Part shown: positions 15,164-24,619 of the stretch, in pieces | Layout of the letters: each line of letters begins with the position of its first letter | How positions within the stretch are numbered: position 1 is the stretch's first letter | Source: Nonlabens sp. MB-3u-79 | Lineage (GTDB): Bacteria; Bacteroidota; Bacteroidia; Flavobacteriales; Flavobacteriaceae | DNA length: 64,000 nt | Direction: 5' to 3' | Assembly: GCF_002831625.1 (NCBI RefSeq) | Contig: NZ_CP025116.1 | Span: 1,750,501-1,814,500, forward strand | The notes under the pieces: generated by a model | What the model was told of the DNA's origin: nothing | Seen by the model: the letters and a program-made list of their open reading frames with translations, nothing else | The model's database searches: none | Made by a program: the position numbers and the translations under genes

Positions 15164-16396
15164 ATGAAATTTGCCATTATCAAAGAAAGGAAGAATCCGC
15201 CAGATAGAAGAGTGGTGTTTACTCCAGAGCAGTTGAGCCGTTTAGGTCTCGCTTTCGCGAAAGCGGAATTCATAGTGGAATCCTCACCCATCAGAATATT
15301 TCCAGACAGCCAGTACCAATCTCACGCAATAGAGGTAAAGGATGACGTGAGCGATGCTGATGTGATGATAGGGGTAAAAGAAGTGCCCGTAGAAGCTTTG
15401 ATTCCCAATAAAAAATACTTTTTCTTTTCCCATACCATTAAAAAGCAACCCTATAACAGCCAATTGCTCAAAGCAGTTTTAGATAAAAAAATTGAGCTTT
15501 ACGATCACGAAACCATCGTAAAAAAGAGCGGTAGCCGATTGATAGGTTTTGGAAGATATGCCGGTATAGTAGGAGCTTATAACGGTTTTCGAGCACTTGG
15601 TATGCGAGACGGTTTGTTTGAGTTACCTAAAGTAGAAGACCTGCCCGATTACGCGGCTCTAAAAGCAGCGTTGAAACTCATAAGATCAAAATTACCAGCT
15701 ATTCATATTGTAATGACCGGTAATGGTAAAGTTGCTGGCGGTATAAGAGAAGTGCTGGAAAAGCTCGAAATAAAAGAACTGAAACCTAAGGAATACCTGC
15801 AGTTAGGTCATTTTCAAAATAAACAGACCACCTTTACCGTGCTGGATGTACATCATTATTACACTCGCAAGGATGGTTACCGACCTACTAAAACAGAGTG
15901 CTACAACAATCCAGAATTGCTAGTGAGTGACTTTTCAAAATACGCCAAAATAACGGACATGTTAATTACAGGTCATTTTTATGGCAATGAAGCTCCTTAT
16001 CTTTTTACTCGAGAAGATGCCAAGCAATCTGACTTTAAAATAAGCCTAGTCGCAGACGTGAGTTGTGATATTGATGGTCCTATTGCTTCCACCATAAGAC
16101 CTAGTACTATAGCAGATCCTGTTTATGGTTATGACGCTCAAGGCGAAAAAGAGGTCCCTTTCAAAACCCCTGGATCCATTACGGTGATGGCGGTAGATAA
16201 TTTGCCCTGTGAATTGCCCAAGGATGCTAGTGAAGGATTTGGCGAAATGTTTGAAAAACACGTGATCCCTGCTTTCTTTAATGGAGATAAAAATGGAGTT
16301 TTAGAACGCGCTCAAATGACCACTAGCGATGGAAAGCTAACAGAACGATTTACCTACCTTCATGATTATGTGTACGGTGAGCAAACTTCCTTTTAA
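15164..16396 (+). CDS. NAD(P)-dependent alanine/saccharopine dehydrogenase-like oxidoreductase
   Basis: 410 residues. The N-terminal domain opens KFAIIKERKNPPDRRVVFTPEQL, as in alanine dehydrogenase/transhydrogenase N-terminal domains, and the central part has IVMTGNGKVAGGIREVLE, a dinucleotide-binding GxGxxxxG turn. The C-terminal VADVSCDIDGPIASTIRPSTI and GSITVMAVDNLPCELPKDAS are characteristic of saccharopine-dehydrogenase-like (Lys1 type) proteins of flavobacteria. It probably interconverts an amino acid and a keto acid with NAD(P)H in the cytoplasm; the exact substrate is unclear. The coding sequence contains the 16-bp palindrome at 15250-15265, translated as LAFAKAE near residues 29-35. 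The secreted lectin-repeat gene follows after 34 bp. Confidence 0.8.
   Translation: MKFAIIKERKNPPDRRVVFTPEQLSRLGLAFAKAEFIVESSPIRIFPDSQYQSHAIEVKDDVSDADVMIGVKEVPVEALIPNKKYFFFSHTIKKQPYNSQLLKAVLDKKIELYDHETIVKKSGSRLIGFGRYAGIVGAYNGFRALGMRDGLFELPKVEDLPDYAALKAALKLIRSKLPAIHIVMTGNGKVAGGIREVLEKLEIKELKPKEYLQLGHFQNKQTTFTVLDVHHYYTRKDGYRPTKTECYNNPELLVSDFSKYAKITDMLITGHFYGNEAPYLFTREDAKQSDFKISLVADVSCDIDGPIASTIRPSTIADPVYGYDAQGEKEVPFKTPGSITVMAVDNLPCELPKDASEGFGEMFEKHVIPAFFNGDKNGVLERAQMTTSDGKLTERFTYLHDYVYGEQTSF
15250..15265. repeat. 16-bp palindrome, copy 1 (inside dehydrogenase gene)
   Basis: CGCTTTCGCGAAAGCG, in frame, encoding AFAKA. Flanks GGTCT and GAATT are shared with copy 9 at 62604. Confidence 0.9.
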
Positions 16397-16430
16397 ATGA
16401 TAACAACTATTACAAAATTAAAATACTCCT

Positions 16431-19400
16431 ATGAAGAGAACAAACGGTAAAATAAATGCACTGCTTGTTGCAACTCTTTTTTTGTTGTTGTTTGCTTTGC
16501 CTGTTGCTGCCCAATTTAATCCTAGTTTAATAGGTAATGCTGCAGCTCAAGGAAATGACTGTTATCAAATCACACCTAATTTAAACGGTCAATCTGGTGC
16601 CATCTGGTCTCCAGACAGGATCAATATGCTAGGTGATTTCATTATAGAATTTAGAATTTATCTCGGTACAAATGACGTAAATGGAGCTGATGGACTCACC
16701 TTTGTATTGAAAAACAACCCAACTCCTATAATTGGTGCTTTAGGTGGTGGAATGGGGTATGAAGGCATTCCCAATTCTTTTGCAGTAGAATTTGACACCT
16801 GGCAAAATGGACAATTAGGAGACCCTACTTTTGATCATATTGCCATGGTTTCAGCTGGACAAAACAATCACAATCTCGCTCAAAATCTAGCAGGACCTAT
16901 TGTAGCGTCTACCACTTCCAATAATGTAGAAGATGGACAAGAACATGATGTGCGTATAGAATGGAATGCTACCGCACAAACCATGAGCGTTTACTTTGAT
17001 TGTAGCTTACGACTTTCTTACACAGGGGACTTAATTAGTCAGGTTTTTGGGGGTAGTGTCTTTACTTATTTTGGTTTTACTGGTTCCACAGGTGGTGCTG
17101 CAAATTTACAGCGGGTGTGCTTTGATTACATATCTTTTGCAAATGATATAGGCAGCCTTAATGATACCGCTATTTGCGTTGGAGATACAGTTTCTAATGT
17201 TGACGTGACCATTAATGGGGGTGCTAGCTACTTATGGACACCTGCAACTGGAGTGAGTGATCCTACTATTGCCAACCCTACTTTTACACCTACCTCAACC
17301 ACTACTTATTCGGTAGATATTATTAATGGTTGTGGGAATATCATACAAGATGATTTTACAATAAGCGTAGGTACCCAACCTATGGCAAACACCATAGCAG
17401 ATCTAGCAGTTTGTGATGATGCCTCTAACGATGGGTTCATTATTTATGACCTATCTCAACTAGATGCAAGTGTTTTAGGAACTCAGGACCCAGCATTATA
17501 TGCGGTGTCTTATCACACGTCACAAGCAGATGCTGACACTCAAATGAATCCGCTGCCAGCTAACTTTACAAATACAGCTATTTGTACACGTATTTATGCG
17601 CGTTTGGAATCTGTAATCAATACGACCTGTTATGATACTACAAATTTTGAATTATGTGTAAGCATACAACCAGTAGCTAATCCAGTAGCCACCTACAGGT
17701 TATGTGATGATGCATCTAACGACAATTCTGAAGTCTTTGATCTGGTTTCTAGAAATCCAGAAATTCTGCTCACTCAAAATCCAGCAGATTTCAATATAGA
17801 ATACTTTAGCGCTCAAGCAGATGCCGATTTAGGATCTGTAGGCGGGGCGACTCCTGTGAGCAACCTGTATAGTAGTGGTGGTCAAATCATATATGTGCGT
17901 ATAGAAAACAATACTAATACCGACTGTTTTGATACCACCTCATTTGATATTATTGTAGATGATATCCCACTAGCAACAGCCCCTGCAGATGTAATTATTT
18001 GTGATGATGTTAGTAATGACGGGACCGAAGATATTGCGCTGTCCCAATTTGATGCTAGTATTTTAAATGGACAAACGACTCCTGCTTTTGTAGTGTCCTA
18101 TCATCTAAATCAAGCAGATGCTGATGCTGACGCTCCCGGACTTATGAGTCCATTTACCATTACCACCGGTACAACAACCATTGTTGCAAGAATAGATAAT
18201 ACAGCTAATCCAACTTGTTTTGATACCACACCTATCAATATCATTCTCAACGAGCAAGCAATAGCTAATAACGTTGCCGAATACCGTATTTGTGATGATG
18301 CCAGTAACGACGGGCTAGAAGATTTTGACCTGAGTACTCAAGATAGTCAAGTTTTAGGAACTCAAAACGCAGCTAACTTTAGCATAGAATACTTTACCTC
18401 TCAAGCAGATGCTGATTTAGGATCTGTAGGTGGAGCAACGCCATTGCCTACTAGTTACAATAGCGGTTCTACAACAGTTTTTGTAAGAATACAAACCAAT
18501 GCCAATACCAGCTGTTACGACACTGCTGTATTCGATCTGTTTGTAGATCCATTACCACTTGCAGGAACTCCAGTAGATATTATTGTGTGTGATGATCCGT
18601 CTAACGATGGAACAGAAGACGTGAACTTATCTCAGTTTGATAGCGCCATCCTCAATGGACAGACCAATCCTAGTTTTAATGTGACCTATCACGCCTCTCA
18701 AGCAGATGCTGATGCTAATGCAAATCCATTGTCCAGCCCTTATGCAGTGAGCAGTACCACACCTAGTTTATTTGCCAGAATCGATAACGCTGATAATGAT
18801 AGCTGTTACACGACCTCTACTTTTAGATTTGTGATCAGTCCTACTCCAACGGCAAATCCAGTTGTGGATATGATTACTTGTGATGATCCTGGAAATGACG
18901 GTTCTGAGGTATTTGATTTAAGCATGGCCAATAGCCAAGTATTAAATGGACAAAACTCCAGTGATTTCAATATCAGCTTTCACCCATCACAAAATGATGC
19001 CGACATGAATACTGGTGCGTTAGCTACTTCTTATGCTAGTAACACGACGACTCCAGAAACTATCTTTGTAAGAATAGAAGCGATCTCAAATCCGGTTTGT
19101 TTTGATACGACCAGTTTTACCTTAACCGTAAGTGAACAGCCTACGGCAGGAACTGGAACTGACGTGGTAGGTTGTGATGACATCAGCAACGATGGTTTTG
19201 AAGAATTTGATTTCAGCACACAAGATGCTGCGATCTATAACGGTCAAAACACTACAGACTTCAATGTGACTTATCACAGCAGTCTAACAGATGCTAACAA
19301 TGATATCAATGCCTTGAGTTTTCCTTATACCAATACTTCTAGATCACAAACGATCTACGCAAGAATAGAGAATGCTGCTAATCAAGATTGTTATGACCTA

Positions 19401-20108
19401 TCTACTTTTAGAATAGAAGTATTTGCACGACCTCTTATTGCTGACCAAGGACCTTATACTATTTGTGCAGGCGTTGCTGAAACTATTGACGCAGGTCCAG
19501 GATTCTCTAGCTACCTGTGGTCTACTGGAGAAACGACACAGACTATTGATGTTGCCTCTGGTGGCGATTATACGGTAACGGTAACCAACAGCGATGGTTG
19601 TGATAGTATGGCAACAGTAACTGTTGTAGCCTCTGATGTAGCCATAATTGAACGCATCGATGTAGGACAGTTTGAAGTAAACACCAACACACTGACAGCA
19701 ATTGTCACTGGAAGTGGTGATTACGAATTCTCATTAGATGACTTTGTGTATCAAGACAGTCAGCGATTTAATAATCTGTATCCAGGATTCTATACGATTT
19801 ATGTACGAGATAAAAACGGTTGTGGAACTGTATCTATGGATGTTGTCATCATAGGTGGACCTCCTTATTTTACTCCTAATCAAGATGGGTATCACGATAC
19901 GTGGCAAGTCATTGCAATAGAAACCATTCCTGATGCGAGTATTTATATTTATGACCGTCACGGTAAATTATTGAAACAAGTAAGCGCTACGGGTCAAGGA
20001 TGGGATGGAACTTATAACGGAGCTCCTATGCCATCCAGTGATTACTGGTACTTAGTAGAATTAGCTGACGGGCGTAGTTTTAAAGGCCACTTTGCTTTAA
20101 AGCGATAA
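16431..20108 (+). CDS. Secreted lectin-domain protein with seven CDD repeats and T9SS type-B sorting domain
   Basis: 1225 residues. Signal peptide 1-27; an L-type (legume-like) lectin domain about 30-240 with NDVNGADGLTFVLK and SFAVEFDTWQN; an adhesion-type module to about 310; seven repeats of about 98 residues each opening with C-D-D-x-S/G-N-D (about residues 325 to 1000); a PKD-like stretch ending GDYTVTVTNSDGC; and a C-terminal gliding-associated domain YFTPNQDGYHDTW...GWDGTYNG...LKR, which directs export and surface anchoring by the type IX secretion system. Likely a surface or released adhesin that binds polysaccharide. The lectin resembles that inside the large proteins at 46817 and 53708. 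Followed by a strong terminator. Confidence 0.85.
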   Translation: MKRTNGKINALLVATLFLLLFALPVAAQFNPSLIGNAAAQGNDCYQITPNLNGQSGAIWSPDRINMLGDFIIEFRIYLGTNDVNGADGLTFVLKNNPTPIIGALGGGMGYEGIPNSFAVEFDTWQNGQLGDPTFDHIAMVSAGQNNHNLAQNLAGPIVASTTSNNVEDGQEHDVRIEWNATAQTMSVYFDCSLRLSYTGDLISQVFGGSVFTYFGFTGSTGGAANLQRVCFDYISFANDIGSLNDTAICVGDTVSNVDVTINGGASYLWTPATGVSDPTIANPTFTPTSTTTYSVDIINGCGNIIQDDFTISVGTQPMANTIADLAVCDDASNDGFIIYDLSQLDASVLGTQDPALYAVSYHTSQADADTQMNPLPANFTNTAICTRIYARLESVINTTCYDTTNFELCVSIQPVANPVATYRLCDDASNDNSEVFDLVSRNPEILLTQNPADFNIEYFSAQADADLGSVGGATPVSNLYSSGGQIIYVRIENNTNTDCFDTTSFDIIVDDIPLATAPADVIICDDVSNDGTEDIALSQFDASILNGQTTPAFVVSYHLNQADADADAPGLMSPFTITTGTTTIVARIDNTANPTCFDTTPINIILNEQAIANNVAEYRICDDASNDGLEDFDLSTQDSQVLGTQNAANFSIEYFTSQADADLGSVGGATPLPTSYNSGSTTVFVRIQTNANTSCYDTAVFDLFVDPLPLAGTPVDIIVCDDPSNDGTEDVNLSQFDSAILNGQTNPSFNVTYHASQADADANANPLSSPYAVSSTTPSLFARIDNADNDSCYTTSTFRFVISPTPTANPVVDMITCDDPGNDGSEVFDLSMANSQVLNGQNSSDFNISFHPSQNDADMNTGALATSYASNTTTPETIFVRIEAISNPVCFDTTSFTLTVSEQPTAGTGTDVVGCDDISNDGFEEFDFSTQDAAIYNGQNTTDFNVTYHSSLTDANNDINALSFPYTNTSRSQTIYARIENAANQDCYDLSTFRIEVFARPLIADQGPYTICAGVAETIDAGPGFSSYLWSTGETTQTIDVASGGDYTVTVTNSDGCDSMATVTVVASDVAIIERIDVGQFEVNTNTLTAIVTGSGDYEFSLDDFVYQDSQRFNNLYPGFYTIYVRDKNGCGTVSMDVVIIGGPPYFTPNQDGYHDTWQVIAIETIPDASIYIYDRHGKLLKQVSATGQGWDGTYNGAPMPSSDYWYLVELADGRSFKGHFALKR

Positions 20109-20130
20109 TCCAACTGATTCCTTAACTAAT

Positions 20131-20162
20131 AAAAGCGAGTTATTTTTCAATAACTCGCTTTT
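20131..20162. terminator. Bidirectional terminator between convergent genes
   Basis: AAAAGCGAGTTATT, loop TTTC, AATAACTCGCTTTT: a perfect 14-bp stem with A- and T-rich ends on both strands, serving the gene ending at 20108 and the one ending at 20195. Confidence 0.85.
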
Positions 20163-20194
20163 GTATTTGAACACATCTGATTTGATCCTATTCC

Positions 20195-20587
20195 TTATTT
20201 CTTGAGAGCTAAGAGGTGTTCCACCACCAAAACACATAAAATTCCCAGGGTGTACATCAACATATCCCACCAAGAAAAGCTGGTGCCCATAACCACTCTT
20301 GCCCATTTATATTGATCCAGACTTAATAGGCTTATCAATTGTACATACTGAGCGGTCTCTATGGCGTAAGCAAAAACCAACGCACCCACAGCTGCCGCAA
20401 CCACTTTTAAATAACTTATAGACATCAATACGGCATATACGAGTATGACCACTAAAAAGTCTCCTAAATAAGGGCGTACAAAGGCATCGTGAACATAGCG
20501 CTCTATAAGCACTTCAAGAACAAACAGGAATAGGGCAGTTAAGAGGTATAGGCTTCTTTGCTTTCTATTTATGGAAAATGCGCTCAT
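20195..20587 (-). CDS. DUF2809 family membrane protein
   Basis: 130 residues, four membrane helices. The family signature is visible: VRPYLGDFLVVILVYAV near residue 38 and the C-terminal GTSFSWWDMLMYTLG. Function is unknown. Its start overlaps the end of the DUF1361 gene by 23 bp, placing it last in a minus-strand run of membrane-protein genes from 22942. Confidence 0.85.
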   Translation of the reverse strand: MSAFSINRKQRSLYLLTALFLFVLEVLIERYVHDAFVRPYLGDFLVVILVYAVLMSISYLKVVAAAVGALVFAYAIETAQYVQLISLLSLDQYKWARVVMGTSFSWWDMLMYTLGILCVLVVEHLLALKK

Positions 20588-21233
20588 TGTAATTTTTAAA
20601 AAGTGTGTAGGTCACTATAAGAAATAGACTCATACTACCTATCATCAACCAAGCCTCTGCATGTGAAAAAGCATGTATAAATAGGTCTGCCATGTCTAAA
20701 AACAGTTGTTGTGGGTGTTGTATCATATCCCAAGTATTCCATCGCAGCACACGACCCAGGTAAACCCCATAACCGCAAAGAAACAAAATGCTGTATTCAA
20801 AAATACGTACCCATTTCTTATGAGGTAACCATCCTTTTTCACTTAAAAGAACACTCATGTCTCTCAAGCTTAGAAAACCTAGAAATAGTCCTGTAGCGCT
20901 AAAACTGAGGATGAGCAAGGATTCATAAACCAGCCAGTTACTTGCAGCATGCCTGATGTGAATCAAATCGGTCAGTATATAAGGTGCGTTAGGTAGGAAG
21001 GCCAGCCAGATCAGGAATGTGGCGATGAGGTTGGTGTTGGTGACGCTTTCGCGAAAGCGCAATCGTACCAACATCACATATGGAATAAAAGCCAGAAACA
21101 AGTTCCAAACTAAAAAGAGCATGGAATAATGATGCGTAATTTTCATTCGAAATCCCAGGAGTACGATACTCAACAAAGTGAGCGCAGTAACTTGCTTAAA
21201 TTCAGAAAATCTTTGAATAACAATTAATTTCAT
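20565..21233 (-). CDS. DUF1361 family membrane protein
   Basis: 222 residues from the ATG at 21233 (MKLIVIQRF). The open frame continues 11 codons upstream into the preceding gene; I prefer the internal start because it removes that overlap. Six or so membrane helices. DUF1361 markers are LVWNLFLAFIPYVM, WLAFLPNAPYILTDL with the conserved N-A-P-Y, and GVYLGRVLRWNTWD. Role unknown. The 16-bp palindrome at 21044-21059 is inside the gene and encodes RFRES in a loop after the second helix region, a different frame from the AFAKA copies. Confidence 0.85.
   Translation of the reverse strand: MKLIVIQRFSEFKQVTALTLLSIVLLGFRMKITHHYSMLFLVWNLFLAFIPYVMLVRLRFRESVTNTNLIATFLIWLAFLPNAPYILTDLIHIRHAASNWLVYESLLILSFSATGLFLGFLSLRDMSVLLSEKGWLPHKKWVRIFEYSILFLCGYGVYLGRVLRWNTWDMIQHPQQLFLDMADLFIHAFSHAEAWLMIGSMSLFLIVTYTLFKNYNERIFHK
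21044..21059. repeat. 16-bp palindrome, copy 2 (inside DUF1361 gene)
   Basis: CGCTTTCGCGAAAGCG, read on the minus strand as CGC TTT CGC GAA AGC, coding RFRES. Confidence 0.9.
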
Positions 21234-21243
21234 AAGATATGGT

Positions 21244-21552
21244 TTATAAAAATTGAAGAGCAACATAGCAATAAAACATAGCTATAGGGATATTCAGTAA
21301 GAGTACATAGGTAGTGAATAGGGCTTCCTTAAACGGGACATCACCTAATAAAAAGTTGGCCATCACTATCAGGAATAGGACTACATTTATAAAAAATGCA
21401 AGGACCAAAATCCCAATGCCTAAACCTATAAAGTACTCCTCACCGGTGACTAGATAAAGTAAAAAATCTAATGTCCCAACAGCAAAGGATAAACCTGCTA
21501 TCTTTACGGAGATGCTATTTTGCTTTTGTAGCCTATTGAGAACTATCTTCAT
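21244..21552 (-). CDS. Small membrane protein of unknown function
   Basis: 102 residues from the ATG at 21552 (MKIVLNRLQKQ); the frame reaches further to 21621 but that part overlaps the upstream gene by 89 bp. Three hydrophobic segments. No family recognised. It overlaps the DUF4153-like gene by 20 bp at its start and is followed within 11 bp by the DUF1361 gene, so it is translated as part of this membrane-gene operon. Confidence 0.7.
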   Translation of the reverse strand: MKIVLNRLQKQNSISVKIAGLSFAVGTLDFLLYLVTGEEYFIGLGIGILVLAFFINVVLFLIVMANFLLGDVPFKEALFTTYVLLLNIPIAMFYCYVALQFL

Positions 21553-22942
21553 GATCCAGTTGTAGTTGATGAGCGATCCAATTAAATTCTTGCCAGTTGC
21601 GGTTGGTATAAGCAGCTTCATTATACCGGTCGCTTAGGTACTTTTCCCCACTTTTTTGCTGACTGTAAAGCTCATATAAGTCCTGCTCTTTTAGAACTAA
21701 TGCATTTTGAGGAAGGAGGCGTTCTAGGTAAGGCTGGTCTATTTTATTTGCTTTGATATTGTGATCGGTAATGATTGCCGACCAATTGATCAGCGCGTAA
21801 ATAACAATGCTAGCGTAGCCTATCGCCATATTGCGTCTTAATAAATACACAAAATTGAGTCGGTGAGTGACTTTAAGATAGGTGGTACAGAGTCCGATAA
21901 GGGTGAGAAAAAGATAGATCATCACACCTATGCGTTTATGAGTTAGTCCATGATCCTGTATATAGATATAGTTTTTTATACAGATACTAACAACGAGTAA
22001 GGCATTGAGTCCTATCCATATATAGGTGAGCGTGCGCAACTTCTGATTGTTTTTTAAAAAATTGACATCTCCGCGAAATATAAAAGCAATCACTCCCAAA
22101 GCAAGAACAATACTTACTATAGAGGCATTCACTCCTTGATGCACCGCATCAGATAAACTGCTGGCTTCTAAATTGGTGATACCGCTTAAGAATAAGATTT
22201 CTGTAATCAGGACTATACAGAGTAAGCTATTCAAACACAGAAGAGAGATAAAACCTATTTGCGACTCATTAGCGACACTTTTTAAGGCTGCGTCGTTAAG
22301 TGTTTGGGGAACCAACTGATTAGGGTAATTTTGATCCCTTGCAGTGAGCTCTTTTATAGGTTGCGGGTCATGAATATTTGCTATAATAAAGGCTCCTAGA
22401 ACAGCGGTAAAGATCCAAAATACATCTATAAACGAGAAGTCTATAGCTGTTAAGACTTCATGGAAAACAGGATTAGAGCTGCTGTATAGAACACTAAATA
22501 CCACTACTAAAACTAAGGGGATACCGATCAACTTTAGAACTTGACCTGTAGCTATCTTTTTTTTAGGTTCCCCTATTTTGGGTGGCTCCAGTTGATAAAA
22601 AAAGGAATGAAATACTCCAAAAACAGCATTGTAACATCCGTTGAGCCAACTCACGTAAATACTGCTTTGAAAGCTAGCCACGTAACCTATATATAGTAAA
22701 GTGCTTAAAAAATAGGCGGTCATGCTCCATGTAGAACCGTGGATGCTGATTGCTAAGGCACTGGAAAGCATGGCTGTACCACTGAGGATAATGCTGCTTT
22801 TTAACAACATTTTTTTGCGAGAAATAGCTAATGCGCCTATTAAAAAGATGCTGTAAATCAAGGCATTAATTCCTAAACTTTGAGTGTAGAATAAGGTGGC
22901 AAATACGAGTCCGCCGGCGGTGATGAGGATGGTTTTTTTCAT
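21533..22942 (-). CDS. DUF4153/DUF4173-like multi-pass membrane protein
   Basis: 469 residues with about eleven membrane helices and a soluble C-terminal tail of 80 residues. The FIFRGDVNFLKNNQKLRTLTYIWIGLN block and the later YIQDHGLTHKRIGVMIY are typical of DUF4173 (DUF4153 clan); the family is common in flavobacteria and uncharacterised. It starts 4 bp after the end of the Coq4-like gene and overlaps the next gene, so belongs to the same transcript controlled from the operator at 23417-23435. Confidence 0.8.
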   Translation of the reverse strand: MKKTILITAGGLVFATLFYTQSLGINALIYSIFLIGALAISRKKMLLKSSIILSGTAMLSSALAISIHGSTWSMTAYFLSTLLYIGYVASFQSSIYVSWLNGCYNAVFGVFHSFFYQLEPPKIGEPKKKIATGQVLKLIGIPLVLVVVFSVLYSSSNPVFHEVLTAIDFSFIDVFWIFTAVLGAFIIANIHDPQPIKELTARDQNYPNQLVPQTLNDAALKSVANESQIGFISLLCLNSLLCIVLITEILFLSGITNLEASSLSDAVHQGVNASIVSIVLALGVIAFIFRGDVNFLKNNQKLRTLTYIWIGLNALLVVSICIKNYIYIQDHGLTHKRIGVMIYLFLTLIGLCTTYLKVTHRLNFVYLLRRNMAIGYASIVIYALINWSAIITDHNIKANKIDQPYLERLLPQNALVLKEQDLYELYSQQKSGEKYLSDRYNEAAYTNRNWQEFNWIAHQLQLDHEDSSQ

Positions 22943-22946
22943 TTTG

Positions 22947-23408
22947 TTATGAATTTATAGTGACAAGGGTTGATTTAAAAAGAGAGATAGGAGAGGAGAG
23001 GTATTGTTTAAAATCTAATTGATGAATAGATTCAGAGGCGCTACCATTTAAATAAGCATCAGTAAATACCAAGTGCTGATCTATATATAATACGGCACCT
23101 ACCAGCATGGCGAGTAAGACAAAAGGACTGCGTTTGCCATTTCCCCACAACCAGTATTGCATGGCTATTTCTTGGGCGGTGTCTATTTGGAAATCCGTAA
23201 GCACGTGAAAGATGTCGTGATCTTCACAACGCGGCTGAGGTTCTAGTTGGTGCTGTAATAGAAAACAACCCAAGTGAAAGCCCAAGCTTTCTTCTGGATA
23301 GGACAGCAGTTCCTTAGTGTGTACCTGCCAGGAAGGACCTGTTTTGAATTTCATATACAGGTTGCTTGCAATCTCAAAAGAGTGACAAACAAATAGCTCT
23401 CGTATCAA
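22947..23408 (-). CDS. Coq4-like protein
   Basis: 153 residues if translation begins at the TTG at 23408; ATGs at 23459 and 23483 give longer forms. I favour TTG because the palindromic operator at 23417-23435 would otherwise lie inside the coding region, because the spacing from operator to start equals that of the gene at 24611, and because family members begin about 27 residues before the conserved Trp. Motifs: SLGFHLGCFLL, then CEDHDIFHVLTDF carrying the HDxxH zinc ligands of Coq4, then EIAMQYWLWGNGKRSP. Eukaryotic Coq4 acts in ubiquinone synthesis; flavobacteria use menaquinone, so its role here is open. Confidence 0.75.
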   Translation of the reverse strand: MIRELFVCHSFEIASNLYMKFKTGPSWQVHTKELLSYPEESLGFHLGCFLLQHQLEPQPRCEDHDIFHVLTDFQIDTAQEIAMQYWLWGNGKRSPFVLLAMLVGAVLYIDQHLVFTDAYLNGSASESIHQLDFKQYLSSPISLFKSTLVTINS

Positions 23409-23416
23409 CCTTAAAG

Positions 23417-23435
23417 TACTTTGTATTTCAAAGTA
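23417..23435. promoter_or_regulatory. Palindromic operator upstream of Coq4-like gene
   Basis: TACTTTG, spacer TATTT, CAAAGTA. Same 7-bp arms and same flanks (TTAAAG left, AAA right) as the site at 24620-24638. The left end is 9 bases from the proposed TTG start. TACTTTG also resembles the Bacteroidota -7 element, so a bound repressor would cover the promoter. Confidence 0.65.
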
Positions 23436-23530
23436 AAAAGATAAAAAAAAGGTTTTCATAATGGGATAGGTGTTATGTAGCATGTGATTTTTTCATTTGG
23501 TGTTTGTTGCATCCTTATAAGTTTTGGATG

Positions 23531-23557
23531 GGAGCACTTTTTTAAAGTGCTCCTTTT
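23531..23557 (+). terminator. Strong hairpin with T-run
   Basis: GGAGCACTTT, loop TTT, AAAGTGCTCC, then TTTTT on the plus strand. No plus-strand gene ends here; on the minus strand it lies just downstream of the regulator gene without a T-run, so it may still separate that gene from the Coq4 operon. Confidence 0.5.
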
Positions 23558-23598
23558 TAAGTTTCGTTATTTTAAATACTTGAACTTCAGGTTGCTTC

Positions 23599-23892
23599 TT
23601 AGCTACCGCTTATTAATTTCTCCAGTGCGTCTATGTGTTTTTTGAATTCGAGTTTACCGATCTCTGTTGCGATGTATTTGGTATTGGGTTTGCGTCCTAT
23701 AAAGCTTTTTTCTACTCTGATATAGTCTTCTTTTTCCAGTGCTTTTGCATGACTGGCTAGATTTCCATCGGTTACGTCTAGTAATTCTTTGAGTTCTTTA
23801 AAGTCGGCATGATCGTTCACTACGAGCACGGACATAATGCCCAGCCGTATGCGGTGATCAAATGCTTTATTTAATTTGTTGATTAAACTCAT
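23599..23892 (-). CDS. Winged-helix transcriptional regulator
   Basis: 97 residues, the whole protein being one winged helix: FDHRIRLGIMSVLVVNDHADFKELKELLDVTDGNLASHAKALEKEDYIRV with the recognition helix at DGNLASHAKALE, then a wing KSFIGRKPNTKY and a dimerisation helix. This matches the short HTH_34/MarR-like regulators that sit beside membrane proteins in many flavobacteria. It lies between two transcription units that share an unusual palindrome (23417 and 24620), and is the obvious candidate to bind it. It follows the membrane-protein gene at 23976 by 83 bp and may be co-transcribed with it, giving autoregulation. Confidence 0.85.
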   Translation of the reverse strand: MSLINKLNKAFDHRIRLGIMSVLVVNDHADFKELKELLDVTDGNLASHAKALEKEDYIRVEKSFIGRKPNTKYIATEIGKLEFKKHIDALEKLISGS

Positions 23893-23975
23893 GAGTAGTT
23901 CGTCGTTTTGTTTCTTTGTTGCTATCTGTCCCTACAGCATAGAGACAGAGGGTGTTTTGGCAATGCGATTCCTCG

Positions 23976-24611
23976 CTACCTGTCGTATTTATAATACATC
24001 ACCGCTCCATAAATAATATGACACAGCCCAAAACCAGCAGCCCAAAAATACAGTCCGTAACCTATATACTGCGTATTGATCAAGCCTAAAATCGCACAGC
24101 TTATTCCTAGATATTTTACAGTTCCCAAGGTGTATTGAGCGGCGTTCATACAGGCCAGTCCATAAAAAACCAACATGGCTGGTGCGACCAGTCCTATCAA
24201 ATGGTATTGTAATAAAGCCAAGGTAAATAAAGCTCCTATGTTTAATGGTACCATAAAATTAATAACCAATCTAATAGATTGTTTGGTCCAGATTTTTTGT
24301 TGGTGCTTTTTTGCTTTTGCCTTGGTTAGAAAAAAAGCGGTAAAAACTGCCAAAAATAATACGACTGTAGCCACCACAAGTATTTGTATTGACGGATTTT
24401 GAGCCCATGGAGTAGTCGTCAGGCGATCCAATGTCTCGGTATAGTCATTTCTATAGGCATTTTGAATGATAAAATATCCCATCACACTACCTATTAGCGC
24501 ATAAATCCCAGCCATGACACCGCTCATTCCTGATAGTGATATAAACCTGGTCGACTTATTCATAAGCGACTTGATCTCTTTAATGTCTTCTAGATATTTA
24601 TCTGTGGTCAT
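23976..24611 (-). CDS. Membrane protein encoded with the winged-helix regulator
   Basis: 211 residues. N-terminal helix MTTDKYLEDIKEIKSLMNKST followed by about six membrane segments (beginning SLSGMSGVMAGIYALIGSVMGYF). This protein type is regularly found next to the small winged-helix regulator in flavobacterial genomes; function unknown, possibly a membrane sensor that influences the regulator. The ATG at 24611 is 9 bases from the palindromic operator. Confidence 0.75.
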   Translation of the reverse strand: MTTDKYLEDIKEIKSLMNKSTRFISLSGMSGVMAGIYALIGSVMGYFIIQNAYRNDYTETLDRLTTTPWAQNPSIQILVVATVVLFLAVFTAFFLTKAKAKKHQQKIWTKQSIRLVINFMVPLNIGALFTLALLQYHLIGLVAPAMLVFYGLACMNAAQYTLGTVKYLGISCAILGLINTQYIGYGLYFWAAGFGLCHIIYGAVMYYKYDR

Positions 24612-24619
24612 AATTAAAG

